This document shows, in pieces, positions 21,401 to 30,766 of a stretch of DNA of 64,000 bases. The translations under genes and the position numbers were made by a program. Where the stretch lies: positions 767,461 to 831,460 of the forward strand of contig CAJNDS010000746.1 of assembly GCA_905221605.1 (NCBI GenBank), written 5' to 3'. Numbering within the stretch: position 1 is the stretch's first letter; each line of letters opens with the position of its first letter. Origin of the DNA: Symbiodinium natans. Lineage: Eukaryota > Sar > Dinophyceae > Suessiales > Symbiodiniaceae. The notes under the pieces were generated by a model, which had not been told where the DNA came from, did no database searches, and saw only the letters and a list, made by a program, of their open reading frames with translations.

Positions 21401-24400
21401 CCAGGCCCCTGGTAGGGTTTAGGGTTTAGGGTTTAGGGTTTAGGGTTTAGGGTTTAGGGTTTAGGGTTTAGGGTTTAGGGTTTGGGGTTTCGGGTTTAGG
21501 GTTTAGGGTTCCTCAGAATGACCCAAGATTCGTATAGGGTACTCGACCATTTTGGGGGCTCTACTTTTTGGATCTTTGAGGGCACCTTGAAGGCTATGCT
21601 TGGGGTCTTTGGTGCATCTTTTCGAGTGCTTCATGTAGGGTCTAGGGTTTAAGGTTTAAGGCTTAGGGTCTAGGGTTTAAGGCTTAGGGCTTGGGGTTTA
21701 GAAACCTAGACACTTTGAGGGTTCCGGGGTTTGGCAGTTAGGTCCTTGGATTGAATCTCGGGCATTCGCAGGTTGGGGTTTGGGGGGTTTGGGTTGTTTA
21801 ACCCTAAACCCTAAACCCTAAACCGTAAACCCTAAACCGCTTGATCCTTCGAGTGGTGGGGGCTGGGAGGGTGGGGGCAGCGCCAAAGAAGCATCCGCTG
21901 GATGGACTGGTAGCTGTCGATTCACGTGCGCTGCAGAGACGCAGCTCCTCCCTGAGCAGTCCCCAGGAATTAAATCGAGGGGTTTGATTAGGGTTTAGGG
22001 TTTAGGGCCTTTAGGGTTTAGGGTTTAGGGTTTAGGGCCATCACCAGTCCAACTGCCTCTGCGAAATCCAAGCCACAGCCAGTTGCCAGCAGAAACTTCA
22101 GGTTGGCTGTTTGGACCCTGGCCAGAGCCGGATACGCTGCCGCAGCTCCTATGTTTTGCAGACCGGCATGTCCCAACACGAATACTAGCGGAATCTCTGG
22201 CATGAGATTGTCCGCCAAGCGTAAGTTTTGGGTGACCGTTTTCGCCCTGCCCGTAAATGGGGAGTGGCATTAGACAGTGCGAAGGTCCGGTATTCCAATT
22301 CCGGTTTAGGGTGTATAGGGTTTAGTGTTTAAGGTTTGGGGTTTAGGGTCCAGAAACCTAGACACTTAAGGGTTGAGAGGTTTTTGGGCAGTTAGGTCCC
22401 TTCCGCAGGTGGGGGTTTTGGGAGGGATTGGGGGGGTGCTTTTGGGGGCAACCCTATATCAACCCTATAAATCCTAGTAAGCCCACACCTTGCGGAACTT
22501 TGGGGTTTAGGTTTAGGGTTTAGGGTTTAGGGTTTAGGGTTTAGGGTTTAGGGTTTAGGGTTTAGGGTTTAGGGTTTAGGGTTTAGGGCTTAGGGAGGCC
22601 TTGCCCATGGCGCGGATGCCCAGGGCTTTGCGGGCGACGTCCTTCTCAGCCTCAGCCGGCCGACCATAAGGAGGCTTTAGGGTTTAGGGTTTAGGGTTTC
22701 GGGTTTAGGGTTTAGGGTTTAGGGTTTAGGGTTTCGGGTTTAGGGTTTGGGGTTTGGGGTTTTGGGTTTAGGGTTTAGATTCAGGGTGTAAGGTTTCCAA
22801 CCGGCGGGGGTGATCTACAGTATGGGCCCTTCAAGGTACCCTATAACCCGAAAATAGACCATAAGGAGGGTTCAGGGTTTACGTAGGGTTTACGGTTTAG
22901 AGTTTATGAGGTTTGTAGGGTTTCGGGCTCATAGAGACCCCAAGAAAGGGCCATAGTTTAAACCCAAAGGCCCACCCTTCAAGATGAGAGGTTTAGGGTG
23001 GTGGGGCTGGGGTTCACCGATCCTACACCCCCCTTGGAACTTTAGGGTTTAGGGTTCAGGGTTTAGGGTTCAGGGTTTAGGGTTGAAGGGGTCTAGGCGC
23101 AAAAAGAAGGGGCATCTTTGTCGTTGTGGTTGCCCACAACCCAGACACCCCACAGCACTGCACCCCACAGTCCCCCAGCCCGACCCTACAGCACCTTAAA
23201 TCCTAAACCTGAAATCCTAAACCCTATAGACCCAAACCCGAAACCCAAGCCCTGAACCCAAAGAAGCCGAAGCAATCCAGCCAAGCAACTCCGGGACAAA
23301 GTTGCATAGGCTCAAGCACACAAAACAGCCAAATACCCCTTAAAAACTCTCATGAACATGAATAGCTCTCTAAAAATCTGGTCCCTTTTTTGGGGGTCCC
23401 CGATGGTAGTACGGCACCTTGTAGTAAAAGGGCCCTCAAAAGGGACCCTGGCTTTGTGAACTACCCACATGGAGCCCACGCTCCCAAACCCGAAACCCTC
23501 AACCCTAAACCTTAAACCCTAAACCCGTAACCCTAAACCCTAAACCCTAACCCTAAACCCTAAACCCTAAACCCTATAAACCCTCAACCCGAAACCCTAA
23601 ACCCCCCAAAATTCAGAGCGCCCGACGCCCGCGCTGCCGCCGAACATCTCCGTGGCCGCCCAAAGGTCGAGTCCGGCGCAGAAGCCGCGTCCAGCGCCTT
23701 GAGGGGTTCTAGGGTTGAGGGTTGAGGGGGTTTAGGGTTTAGGGTTTAGGGTTTAGGGGTTAGGGTTTAGGGTTTAGGGGTTAGGGGCTTGAGCGGTTTG
23801 AGGGGTTTATGGGGCTTTAGGGGGTTTAGGGGGGCTTAGGGGGCTTAGGGGGCTTAGGGTCTTCAGGGGCTCAGGGGTTTGAGCTTTCAGGGTTTAGGGC
23901 TTACAGGGTTTCGGGGTTGGAGGGGTTTAAGGGTTCTTAGGGTCCTGAGGGATTACTAGGGTTTAGGGACGTACTCCTGCACCCTTTAGGGATTGAACCC
24001 CCCTTTAGGTTGGTTTGGTCAGTGAACACCAGAAGTCCCAACAAATCCTAGACCCGTTTCCCCAGGCCCCCTAAAACTCTAAAGCCCAACAAACACGAAA
24101 ACCCCAAAAGCTCTACCGACCCCCCCCCCCCCCCCCCGGAGAAAAAAACAAGACCCTACACGCAAAAACCCTAAAACCCTGAAAAACAAAACCTTAAACC
24201 CTAAACCATCCACCCTGACTTAGGGCGGTGGTTTTGGAAGAGACTGAACCCCAGAACTCCTAGAATCCTACACCTGCAGCCCTACAAGCGTCAAGCCCCA
24301 AAACGTAGAGCCCTCAGACCCTAACACTCGGACACCCCTAAGCAACGCTAAATTACCAGTACTATTTGCTTTAGAACCCCCCCCCCCCCCCCCCGGCCTC

Positions 24401-26498
24401 AAAAAAAAAACCCTTAACACCCTCACAACAACCCTTAAAAACAATCCGAAGTCTCTAGGCCCCCGCCTCTTCCCGCCCTCCTCCCCCCCCCCCCCCCCCC
24501 CCACCTACTAAACCCTAAACCCTAAACCCTAAAGCCTAAACCCTAAACCCTGAACCCTAAACCCTAAACCCTGAACCCTAAACCCTAAACCCTAAACCCT
24601 AAACCGCACGTCGGAGGCCTGACAGCAGGACTACCCGGGTTTCCACATCCATGGCCACCGCTTCGAAGCAGATGCGAATCTCCTGGCTACGTTCGGGCGC
24701 CGGAAGCCAAAAGCGATTTAGAGCACCCGGTCAGGGTTTAGGGTTTAGGGTTTAGGGTTTAGGGTTTAGGGTTTAGGGTTTAGGGTTTAGGGTTTAGGAT
24801 TTAGGGTTCAGGGTTCAGGGTTTAGGGGTTAGGGTTTAGGGTCCAGGGTTTAGGGCTTGAGGGGATTTGTAGTTATCGGTTTTACAGGGTTTGCTCAGGT
24901 TTCCCACTTTAGGAATGAAACCATCTCCAACCTACACGGGCGGGCTGCGCTGGTCGGCGCACTACGGGGCCACTCGACACACAGGGCAGGAGGCCCTCTT
25001 TCAAACTCTCGGGCTTAGGGTTGAGGGTTTCGGGCTTATGTTCGCCCCAAAAACCATCAATCGTCAACCCTCAACCCTAGACCCTGCCCTATAAATCCCA
25101 GACTCTGAGAGCAACCCTGTAAACCTTGAATGCACCCGAAATCCCAAACCTCCAACCCAGCAAGCCCGTCGCGGGGCCTCCCAGAAAGGCACATCCAGCG
25201 CATTCAGCTTCCTTGGCAGAGTATCTTCCCTGAACCCTAGACCCCAAACCCTAGAGACAAGAAAACCCTCAACGAACTCCCTACTAAGAACCAGGAACAC
25301 TGGCCTGCATGACACGTTACGTTTTTCCCCATCAAGTGTATCTCTTTTGAACCCTACTGTAAACCCCAACCCCCTAAACCCTAAACCCTAGTAGAACCCT
25401 GTACCCTGCCAAACCTGCTTTGAGAGCAGATTTCGGTGTATCGGAAAGGACATCCTGCCTCCCAAGACCACTTTTTGGCCTGGAGTGCCAGGGTTTACAG
25501 GGTTCAGGGCTCCTAATCTCAACCAAAAAAAGACCCAAAAACCTGAAGCCACATGTAGGCTATACACTCGTACATTGGGGGAGCACGTCTCGTGCTTCAG
25601 CAATCTCTTTAGCGCTAAAGGGTGCAGGGCCTAAACCCTTTCCCGAACCCTAAACTAGGATAGCCCTTAAAACCCTCTGGAAAAATATTCTTGAATATGA
25701 TCCTCTTAAACCCAACAAGGGAACATATAATATGTCCCAAGGCCCTGCCGAGTAAACTCCCTTCTACACCAGCCCAATCTAGGCCAGGTGTCTGGGGTCG
25801 ATTGAGCTCAACGTGGAGCACGTGCGGCGCGGCTTCCGAGACAGCGAGCCTGCCAAAGAGTAGCTTAGGATTTCTGGGGTTTAGAGTTGGGATGTTCCCT
25901 CTTCTTCTACCAGTCCTTCATAGGGATTATAGTGGGGGACACTATAATCCTCATTAAGGACTCTCAGCATGAGGGGGAACATACCAAGTTTAGAGTTTAG
26001 GGTTTACCACTATAATCTACCCCACCCCCCCATTGTAGGACACTCCCGCAATGAGGTTGGGGTGCCGACGGGGTGCACGGGCTCACAGAACCCTGCACAA
26101 CCCCCAAAGCCTTAACCCCCGAAAACCCCTGTGCCCATCACCTCTGAAGCCCCAAGGCCTTGACCTGTAAACCCTAAACCTCCACAGCCTGAAAGTTTGC
26201 AAACCCAAAATAAGACCCTAACCCCAAAAACCACAAAAGGTTTCTACCCAAGTGCCAAAGGCTCCGATGTAGTACCTTGATTATGGTCGTATACCATATA
26301 ATCCCCTATAACTAGCCCAAAAAGGAACTACAGAGGAGCCTTCAGGTACCGGCTACACGTCACGCCCTAAACCCTAAACCCTAAACCCCGAACCCCAAAC
26401 CCCAAACCCCAAACCCTAAACCCTAAACCCCAAACCCTAAACCCAAAACCCGGGTGCCTCTCCAGTCGAGCAAAGGGCTCCAATCGGCCGCTCGCCAT
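9371..26498 (-). CDS. ECH1: delta(3,5)-delta(2,4)-dienoyl-CoA isomerase, 17-exon gene
   Basis: Converts 3,5-dienoyl-CoA to 2,4-dienoyl-CoA in beta-oxidation of unsaturated fatty acids with odd-numbered double bonds, in mitochondria or peroxisomes. Seventeen small exons on minus splice into one 888-nt frame; 295 codons is the family size (plant DCI1 is near 278). The order of motifs matches animal and plant ECH1: HVLHVELNRPQ, oxyanion-hole blocks RGFCAGLDLW and CVHGAVVGAGLE, TACDIRFC, AEVDVGLAADVGGLQRFPKI, ELALSGRKMAATEA, GLVSRVCASKE, KSPVA, YARDHSVEESLEY and TWNMSML. Catalytic Glu196 and Asp204 of the rat enzyme are present (AEVD, LAAD); Asp176 is replaced by Glu. All introns carry telomere-like repeats. 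Donors are 9 GC, 5 GA, 2 GT. No SKL-type C-terminus is visible in the final exon as modelled. The start codon and last exon are the least certain parts. Confidence 0.93.
10141..10178 (+). repeat. T(n)G(n) homopolymer junction in ECH1 intron
   Basis: About 21 T followed by about 17 G, in the intron between exons 16 and 17. Same architecture as 9270. Confidence 0.9.
10322..10376 (-). CDS. ECH1: ECH1 exon 16
   Basis: 55 nt after TTCGCAG|G, ending at GG|GTGCGG (GT donor). Codes ESLEYAITWNMSMLQGSP, matching human ESLNYVASWNMSMLQ almost residue for residue. Confidence 0.93.
10900..11168 (-). CDS. SH3-domain exon nested in an ECH1 intron
   Basis: Starts at CTAGGCAG|G (11168) and stays open past 10900. 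Core motifs are classic SH3: EYLALQKGQRVILLDHSEN for the RT-loop/strand b region, then EWTYTAFRGQFGWTPNS with the conserved Trp and the G-x-x-G-W-x-P signature. Upstream residues are GRIGADVGQQVHRHTEGVSK. It lies between ECH1 exons 15 and 16 on the same strand, and ECH1 reads correctly without it. It could be an exon of a nested gene, a captured exon or an alternative exon. A GT donor (GCA|GTGAGA) lies near 10925. Confidence 0.75.
11425..11458 (-). CDS. ECH1: ECH1 exon 15
   Basis: 34 nt, acceptor CCCGAG|G, donor GAG|GCGGGC (GC type). Codes FLNYARDHSVE, matching human LLYSRDHSVAE. All third positions are G or C. Confidence 0.92.
12386..12450 (-). CDS. ECH1: ECH1 exon 14
   Basis: 65 nt, acceptor CCGCCAG|G, GC donor CT|GCTCGG. 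Codes ALDLAKAIAAKSPVATLGVK then Q. The KSPVA motif is the family signature at this position. Confidence 0.93.
13138..13233 (-). repeat. CCCTAAA array in ECH1 intron
   Basis: About 13 perfect CCCTAAA units inside the 2.9 kb intron between exons 13 and 14. Confidence 0.95.
13320..13444. mobile_element. hairpin MITE, family D
   Basis: Perfect 18-bp terminal inverted repeats TACAGGGTGGGGCCCCCT. The interior holds three GGTTATAAG-type repeats separated by CCCTAA.T. The element lies in an ECH1 intron; only one copy is seen in the window. Confidence 0.85.
13908..14275 (+). repeat. degenerate CCTGACA repeats
   Basis: CCTGACAAAA units spaced about 20 bp (13908-13977) are followed after a gap by CCTGACATTTTCCCAC units (14108-14275). 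The two sets share the CCTGACA core. Frames through the region are low complexity and not genes. Confidence 0.7.
14724..14845 (+). repeat. pentanucleotide microsatellite (GTCGT/GTGTC)
   Basis: About 120 bp of GTGTC/GTCGT units with point variants. Long frames on both strands here are artefacts of the repeat. Confidence 0.9.
15397..15456 (-). CDS. ECH1: ECH1 exon 13
   Basis: Twenty codons, acceptor CTCAAG|G, donor GAG|GCGTAAACCC, where the GC donor runs straight into telomere-like repeat. Codes AYQQGLVSRVCASKEAMMAE, matching human GSGLVSRVFPDKEVMLDAA. Confidence 0.93.
15950..15998 (-). CDS. ECH1: ECH1 exon 12
   Basis: 49 nt, acceptor AAGGAG|C (the only ECH1 acceptor not followed by G), GC donor GAG|GCAGG. 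Codes LVRELALSGRKMAATE, matching human LVNELAFTARKMMADE. Confidence 0.93.
16020..16280 (+). repeat. GGGGTTT/GGGGGTTT array
   Basis: About 35 G-rich units (TTTCGGGG, then TTTGGGG, TTTGGGGG and TTTGGGGGG) in the intron just upstream of exon 12. G-run length drifts from 4 to 6 along the array. Strong G-quadruplex potential on plus, C-rich in the transcript. Confidence 0.95.
16918..16964 (-). CDS. ECH1: ECH1 exon 11
   Basis: 47 nt, acceptor CACCTAG|G, GC donor TC|GCTCGG. Codes DVGGLQRFPKIIGNQ; human has DVGTLQRLPKVIGNQ. The first residue is the catalytic aspartate (rat Asp204). Confidence 0.95.
17280..17387. mobile_element. hairpin MITE family B, copy 1
   Basis: Near-perfect 108-bp palindrome; arms start CCCTAAGGGTCCATGTACCT and pair over about 40 bp. 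Related copies lie at 36594-36702 and 58308-58412. In an ECH1 intron. Confidence 0.88.
17768..18181 (-). other. 137-codon open frame inside an ECH1 intron
   Basis: A non-telomeric stretch, open on minus, in the intron between exons 10 and 11. No family is recognised and it does not match ECH1. It may be a nested exon or a chance frame. Confidence 0.2.
18697..18833 (+). repeat. TTTAGGG array in ECH1 intron
   Basis: About 19 units with a single TGTAGGG interruption, ending 25 bp from the donor of exon 10. Confidence 0.95.
18858..18902 (-). CDS. ECH1: ECH1 exon 10
   Basis: Fifteen codons, acceptor GCGAG|G, donor GCG|GATGCT (GA type; a GC donor 3 nt on is equivalent). Codes DAYFQAAEVDVGLAA. The Glu of AEVD is the catalytic base position (rat Glu196). 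Confidence 0.94.
19354..19390 (-). CDS. ECH1: ECH1 exon 9
   Basis: 37 nt, acceptor AACTAAG|G, GA donor GAG|GACCGC. Codes MITACDIRFCTE, matching human LVTACDIRYCAQ. Confidence 0.94.
19889..19950 (-). CDS. ECH1: ECH1 exon 8
   Basis: 62 nt, acceptor GCTGAG|G, GA donor CTCGA|GAATCG. Codes EACGKAVVGCVHGAVVGAGL, matching ERCPKPVIAAVHGGCIGGGV. It carries the second half of the crotonase oxyanion hole. The codon split across the donor gives Glu where the family has Asp176. Confidence 0.94.
21347..21373 (-). CDS. ECH1: ECH1 exon 7 (27-nt micro-exon)
   Basis: Nine codons, AWQAAFTSL, between GGCCAG|G and CTT|GCGCC (GC donor). Aligns with human RYQETFNVI and joins in phase with both neighbours. Confidence 0.82.
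22031..22215 (-). other. crotonase-like open frame inside an ECH1 intron
   Basis: A 61-codon frame with PEIPLVFVLGHAGLQNIG and later LKFLLATGCGLDFAEAVGLV. This recalls the crotonase pattern PEI-LG-PG...LLTG...A-EA..GLV, but it is not needed for ECH1 and lies out of order. It may be a decayed paralogue fragment or coincidence. Confidence 0.3.
22600..22650 (-). CDS. ECH1: ECH1 exon 6
   Basis: Seventeen codons, acceptor GGCTGAG|G, GC donor AAG|GCCTCC. Codes AEKDVARKALGIRAMGK, matching human DDVARISWYLRDIIT. An alternative acceptor 6 nt downstream would drop two residues. Confidence 0.88.
23627..23697 (-). CDS. ECH1: ECH1 exon 5
   Basis: 71 nt, acceptor CTCAAG|G, GT donor GGC|GTCGGG. Codes AGRGFCAGLDLWAATEMFGG then SAG, matching AGKMFTAGIDL of human ECH1, the first oxyanion-hole motif. 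Confidence 0.95.
24619..24682 (-). CDS. ECH1: ECH1 exon 4
   Basis: 64 nt, acceptor TAGCCAG|G, GC donor TCAG|GCCTCC. Codes EIRICFEAVAMDVETRVVLL then SG, matching REMVECFNKISRDADCRAVVISG. Confidence 0.95.
25178..25211 (-). CDS. ECH1: ECH1 exon 3
   Basis: 34 nt, acceptor TGCCAAG|G, GC donor GAG|GCCCCG. Codes KLNALDVPFWE, matching NKRNAMNKVFWRE. Confidence 0.94.
25658..25750. repeat. dispersed repeat, copy 2
   Basis: Second copy of the repeat at 1711-1800, here in the intron between exons 2 and 3 of ECH1. Confidence 0.75.
25793..25849 (-). CDS. ECH1: ECH1 exon 2
   Basis: 57 nt after a pyrimidine-rich acceptor CTACTCTTTGGCAG|G, GA donor CCCCA|GACACC. Codes LAVSEAAPHVLHVELNRP, matching VTSAQKHVLHVQLNRP. 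Confidence 0.94.
25889..25985. mobile_element. hairpin element family K, copy 1
   Basis: Imperfect inverted ends GGGATGTTCCCTC and GAGGGGGAACAT around GGATTATAGTG/CACTATAATCC. Shares its ends with the element at 56273-56453. Sits 40 bp upstream of ECH1 exon 2. Confidence 0.7.
26461..26498 (-). CDS. ECH1: ECH1 exon 1 (candidate start)
   Basis: ATG at 26498; codes MASGRLEPFARL, then GA donor CTGGA|GAGGC in the phase exon 2 needs. The Phe-x-x-Leu spacing fits the human YESL before the first strand. There is no stop upstream for some distance and no spliced-leader acceptor was checked, so another first exon is possible. Confidence 0.65.
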
Positions 26499-27489
26499 CG
26501 CTTGGCGAAAGTTCGTGCGGGACCCGCAATTCCGAAACACAACGCAAAAAGCCCTCCTGGGAGGTTTAGCGCTTGGGGTTTAGGGTTTAGGGTTTGGGGT
26601 ACTTTGTAACCAATTATCTGTGTAGTTTTCACCCACTTATAAGCCCCTCAAGTACCCCAATAGGGTGTTATAAGTACAGGCTGGACCTGGGTTACTGAGT
26701 ACCCTGAACCTCCAAGTGGATTCGGGTCAGGGTGGTTTGGGATTCCGGGTTTAAGTTTGTTGGGGGGCTAGGGCCAGGGATGTTATAAGGGCTCAGGGGT
26801 TTAGAGGTTCCAGGGCTTCTGCTGTGCGCTTTAGTTCTTCCCTTTCCGCAGAAGGGCCTTGACCGTAGGCTTCGGGCCGCAAAACCCGCAAAGTCGGCAG
26901 GTAGAGCAAAGCAAAGCCCAAACCCTATAAACCCCGAAGGGTCCAAGTACCAGTCACACTAGGGGCCCGAAGTCTGTTGAAAGCACTTTGAGCCCAGTAG
27001 GTACGTGGACCCTTCGGGAACCCTATAACGCACCCCATGAGCTCGAACCCCGCAGACGAGCTAAACTGTTACTTGGACGTCTCTGATTGTCTAGACCCAG
27101 GAGACACCTGGGAAACCCTAAACCCTAAACCCTTAACCCTAAACCCTTAACCCTAAACCCTTAACCCTAAACCCTTTTTGGCTTAAAGGAGATCATAAGG
27201 GAACCGAAACCCTAAAAAAAAGGGCATCAGGGCCTACTCTGGGGTCCTGGCTATAACGGACCCTTTTTGGCTCGTAGCCTGCGCTAAGCCCTGAGCCCTG
27301 AGCCCTGAGCCCTGAGGGCTCAGCCCTAAGCCCCAAGCCCCAAACCCTAAACCCTAAACCCTAAACCCTAAGCCCTAAACGGCGTTACGAGGAAAGCGCC
27401 CGCGGAGCCATGGGCATCAGGGGGTTTAGGGTTTAGGGTTTAGGGTTTAGGGTTTAGGGTTTCAAACCACAGCATCCCACGGAAGTTGA
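26499..27489. other. spacer upstream of ECH1
   Basis: Telomere-like blocks, CCCTGAG units (27285-27315) and a hairpin-like stretch at 26636-26720. A short minus frame at 27395-27420 (PMAPRALSS then stop) could be a terminal exon of the small gene upstream. No promoter motif recognised. Confidence 0.5.
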
Positions 27490-27570
27490 GGGCCCCGGCT
27501 TGTCCTCAAAGAAGTTCTTATCCAGCTGAAGGCCCTGCAAGATCATGGCCACCTTTTCAGGGTTGAGGCT
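27490..27570 (-). CDS. exon-like island
   Basis: Reads LNPEKVAMILQGLQLDKNFF then EDKPG. Acceptors AG|G exist at 27553 and at CTTGCAG|GGCC. May pair with the start-like exon at 29195-29247 as a small gene between ECH1 and the DUF1517 gene. Unknown family. Confidence 0.4.
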
Positions 27571-28444
27571 TTGCAGCCCTAAACCCTAAACCCTAAACCC
27601 TAAACCCTAAACCCTGAACCCTAAACCCCTAAACCCGAACTCTAAACCCTAATCCTAAACCCTAAACGGTTTTTGAAATCATGGGCCACCTCTCAGGCTG
27701 GGTTTGCGAGGGACTTCAGGGAGTTGGGGACTTCGGGACTCTGGGGTTTTTCCGGCTTTAGAGGTTCTGCGATTTACCCCAAACCCAAGCCCTACACTCC
27801 AAACTTTTGGCCTCCTACTTTGGGTAGAGATAAGCTGACATCACTTTAAAGCTGGAGAGGAAGGCAGGGCCCGAGAAAAATCCTTACAGTTGATGGCGTC
27901 GGGTTTAGGATTTAGGGTTTAGGGGTTAGGGTTTAGGGTTTGCTTGCATATCCAGCTACGGGCTGTGCACTCTACAGAACTGCCAAAAAAGTTGAACATC
28001 GCTGTCCCCAGACTCCAAAAGGTATACTAGAGGGAATCCCAGCCCTATCCATCTTTAAACCATGTCGTTCCGACTTTCCGGAGTTTACTCTTAGCCCAAA
28101 ACCGCTGAACCCTAAACCCTGGACGTCCCTATAGCCTAAACACTGCCAACAAAACTAGAACCCGAGCCCTTACCAAAACCCCAAACCCGGAAGCCTCGAA
28201 ACCCTAAACCCGAAACCCCAAAACCCAAACCCCACACCCAAACCCTAAACCCTTTTCTGTAGACCCTGCATCCCACAAGCCCGTCAAATTCCCGCAACGG
28301 CAGCAAGGCGAATGGCAAACCCTCAAGGTAATGTGCCGCACTGCTTGGGCCCCTATCATCATGGGTTCCCCTACAACCTAAACCCTAAACCCTAAACCCT
28401 AAACCCTAAAGACCCTGGGTCGAGGGTTTAGGGGGTTAGGGGTT

Positions 28445-28604
28445 CATGGGTTCCCCTACTACCCCTCTCTATACTACCAGCCCTAGGTTCCCCCCATGAT
28501 TAAGGCCATTCAGGATACTGAGCCTAATCAAGGTGATTCGTATAAGGGGGGGAACCTAGGGGGGGTTGTATAGAGGGGGGGGGGGGGGGGTAGGGAAACC
28601 CATG
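28445..28604. mobile_element. foldback element with about 55-bp arms
   Basis: Arms begin CATGGGTTCCCCTACTACCC and pair with GGTAGGGAAACCCATG at the other end. CTAGGTTCCCCCC and GGGGGGAACCTAGG form the inner ends. A run of about 18 G makes the right arm longer. Single copy here; the fragment GGGAACCTAGGGGGGTAGT at 5223-5241 is related. Confidence 0.8.
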
Positions 28605-29059
28605 ATATAACTCAAGTGACCTACTCGAAATTAAAGGAGTCCTCCCATGTGGGTGGGTACCCTAAGTTAGACCCCTTCCAGATACCTTGCTTATGCAAGG
28701 GCTCCTTATGAACATCACACACCCCACCAAAAAAACACACACAAATCCTGAATGAAAGGATCCGCGGCCCCTGTACTAGGGTTTCGGGATCAGGGTTCCG
28801 GGTATTCGGGTTTAGGGCATTAGGGCTGAGGTTTACAGGGGTTGAGGGTTCACAGCATGACGGTTCAGAGTATTCGAGTGTAGGGTCACTCAGGGTTTAG
28901 ACATCAGGGTTCAGGCATTAGGGTTTCGGGTTCAGTGTGTAGGGATCAGGGCTGAGGGTGTTAGGGTTTAAGGTAGCTGAGGGTTCTTGGCCTCTAAGGC
29001 TTCTCTGGGCAAGACCTATAGTCCCTTACAAACCAAAGATGAGGGAGGACCAGGCCCTG

Positions 29060-29165
29060 CATGGGGTTCAGGGTTTAGGGTTTTTAGGGTGTTTAGGGTT
29101 TTTAGGGTTTTTAGGTTTTTAGGGTTTTTAGGGTTTTTATTGTTTTTAGGGTTTTTATATTTCGG
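29060..29165 (+). repeat. variant array GGGTTTTTA
   Basis: Nonamer units GGGTTTTTA repeated about nine times, a telomere heptamer expanded by two T. In frame this gives the FRVFRVF-type peptides, which are not a protein. Confidence 0.9.
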
Positions 29166-29194
29166 GTCGGTTTAGGGTTTAGGGGCTGACCTGG

Positions 29195-29247
29195 TCCTTC
29201 ACATTTCGGCCGCTGGGCGTCTTCGCCACAGCTTGGGGCTGCGGCAT
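29195..29247 (-). CDS. possible first exon of a small gene
   Basis: ATG followed by PQPQAVAKTPSGRNVKDQ and a consensus CAG|GTCAGC donor. GC-rich codons. Could start a short gene ending near 27400. Confidence 0.35.
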
Positions 29248-30034
29248 GGCTCGCGCGGCGCGGGAAGGCAGCTAGAAAAGGATGGAACTCAACCCGAATC
29301 CCTATACCCTAAACCCTAAACCCTTATCCGGAAACTCCTGGGCTTAGAAAGGCTGAGGGGTTCGAAGGGCCTAATGGTATGTACACAGGACAAGAAACCC
29401 TAAACCCTAAACCCTAAACCCTAAACCCTAAACCCTAAACCCTAAACCCTAAACCCTAAACCCTCAAGCGCAACGGCCACTACTGGGAGGTATATGGGGG
29501 GGGGAATTCTTCTTGCCTTCCAAGTAGAGGAAGCCGCCCAAACGGGAAAGCTTGAGCCGAAGAGTTCGAAAGGCTTGGGGGCCTGCAGGGTTTGGGGTTT
29601 AGGGTTTGGGGTTTAGGGTTTAGGGGTTTGGGGTTTAGGGTTTAGGGGTTTGGGGTTTAGGGTTTCGAGGGCTTTAGGCCTTAGGGTTTAGAGGGTTTAG
29701 GCGGGGTTTCAGGGCTTTGGGGTTTAGGGGCTTTAGGCTTTAGGCTTCAGGGGGCTCTAGGGCTTTAGGGTTCAGTAGGGCTTCGGGCTTTAGGGTCGGT
29801 TTGGAATAGCAGGGGAGCTAGCAGAGTGGTGGTGGACGTACAGCTGTCCTTCTGCTGCCCCTACACCCCAAACCTCACCTTTGAAGACTCCCCCACAAGC
29901 CCTCACTTTAGGGTTTAGGGTTTAGGGCTCTTGCAGTAGCTTGTTTGACTTTGGTTTGGGAGGCTTCGGGTTTAGAGATTAGAGATTCGGTTACATGCCA
30001 GCCAGTCCACTTATGGTACCATTCTTAGCTGCAG

Positions 30035-30125
30035 GCTAGGATATATATATATATAGATAGTCATATTTATATTTATATTTATATATTTATATTTATATAT
30101 TTATATTTATATTTATGTTTATTTA
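30035..30125. repeat. AT microsatellite (TATATTTA)
   Basis: TATA runs then TTTATATTTATA units. A similar TA-rich run lies at 30615-30690. No gene. Confidence 0.9.
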
Positions 30126-30466
30126 TAATTGTTTTTCGTTATTTTTATTTGTTTCTTTATTTACATACATATGCACATATCTGTATAATAGACAATTTAT
30201 AGTAAGAAGATCCCAAAGCCCGACTTTGGCATTTGTCATCCTACCAAAAAAGTAATACTCTGGGCTGCATAAGCCTGAAGCACAACAACCCTCAAGCGCT
30301 AAGAAGGTTTGAGGTTTCGGTATGAATCTATGACCCCTAAACACAGAACCCGAAGCTCCAAGAGCTTTGGGTTCAGGGCTTCGGGTGTAGGGTAGGGAGC
30401 TTAACTGACTCTAGGCCTCAACCCTAAACCCTAAACCCTAAACCCTAAACCCGAAGCCCTTTTAAT

Positions 30467-30540
30467 TCTGAACGCATTGAAGCGCCGCGCTCCGTAAGTC
30501 GATTAAAAGATGCGAGCCATAGCCAAAGCACGTGAACTTG
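30467..30540 (-). CDS. exon-like island
   Basis: Reads FTCFGYGSHLLIDLRSAALQ between telomere-like and G-rich sequence. Protein-like but unassigned. Downstream of the DUF1517 stop. Confidence 0.3.
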
Positions 30541-30766
30541 GGGGCTTTAGGGTGGAGGGGGCGGGGGAGGGGGGCTTAGGGCTTGTGCAGCAATAAGTGC
30601 GTACATGTATACATATAGAATATATATATATATACACATGTTGTATATACATGTTATACATATAGTTATACATATATACAGGCTGTATTTTATGTTTACC
30701 AAATATCTTGTCTATACATTTAGAGGAGGCAGTCGCTCCTTCACATTTTATGTTTCATGAGACGGA

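Noticed and set aside
21880-21985. SYQSIQRMLLWRCP as the ECH1 exon before the CVHG exon
   Set aside because: Joining it requires phases that fail; the 21347-21373 micro-exon fits both neighbours in phase and aligns better.
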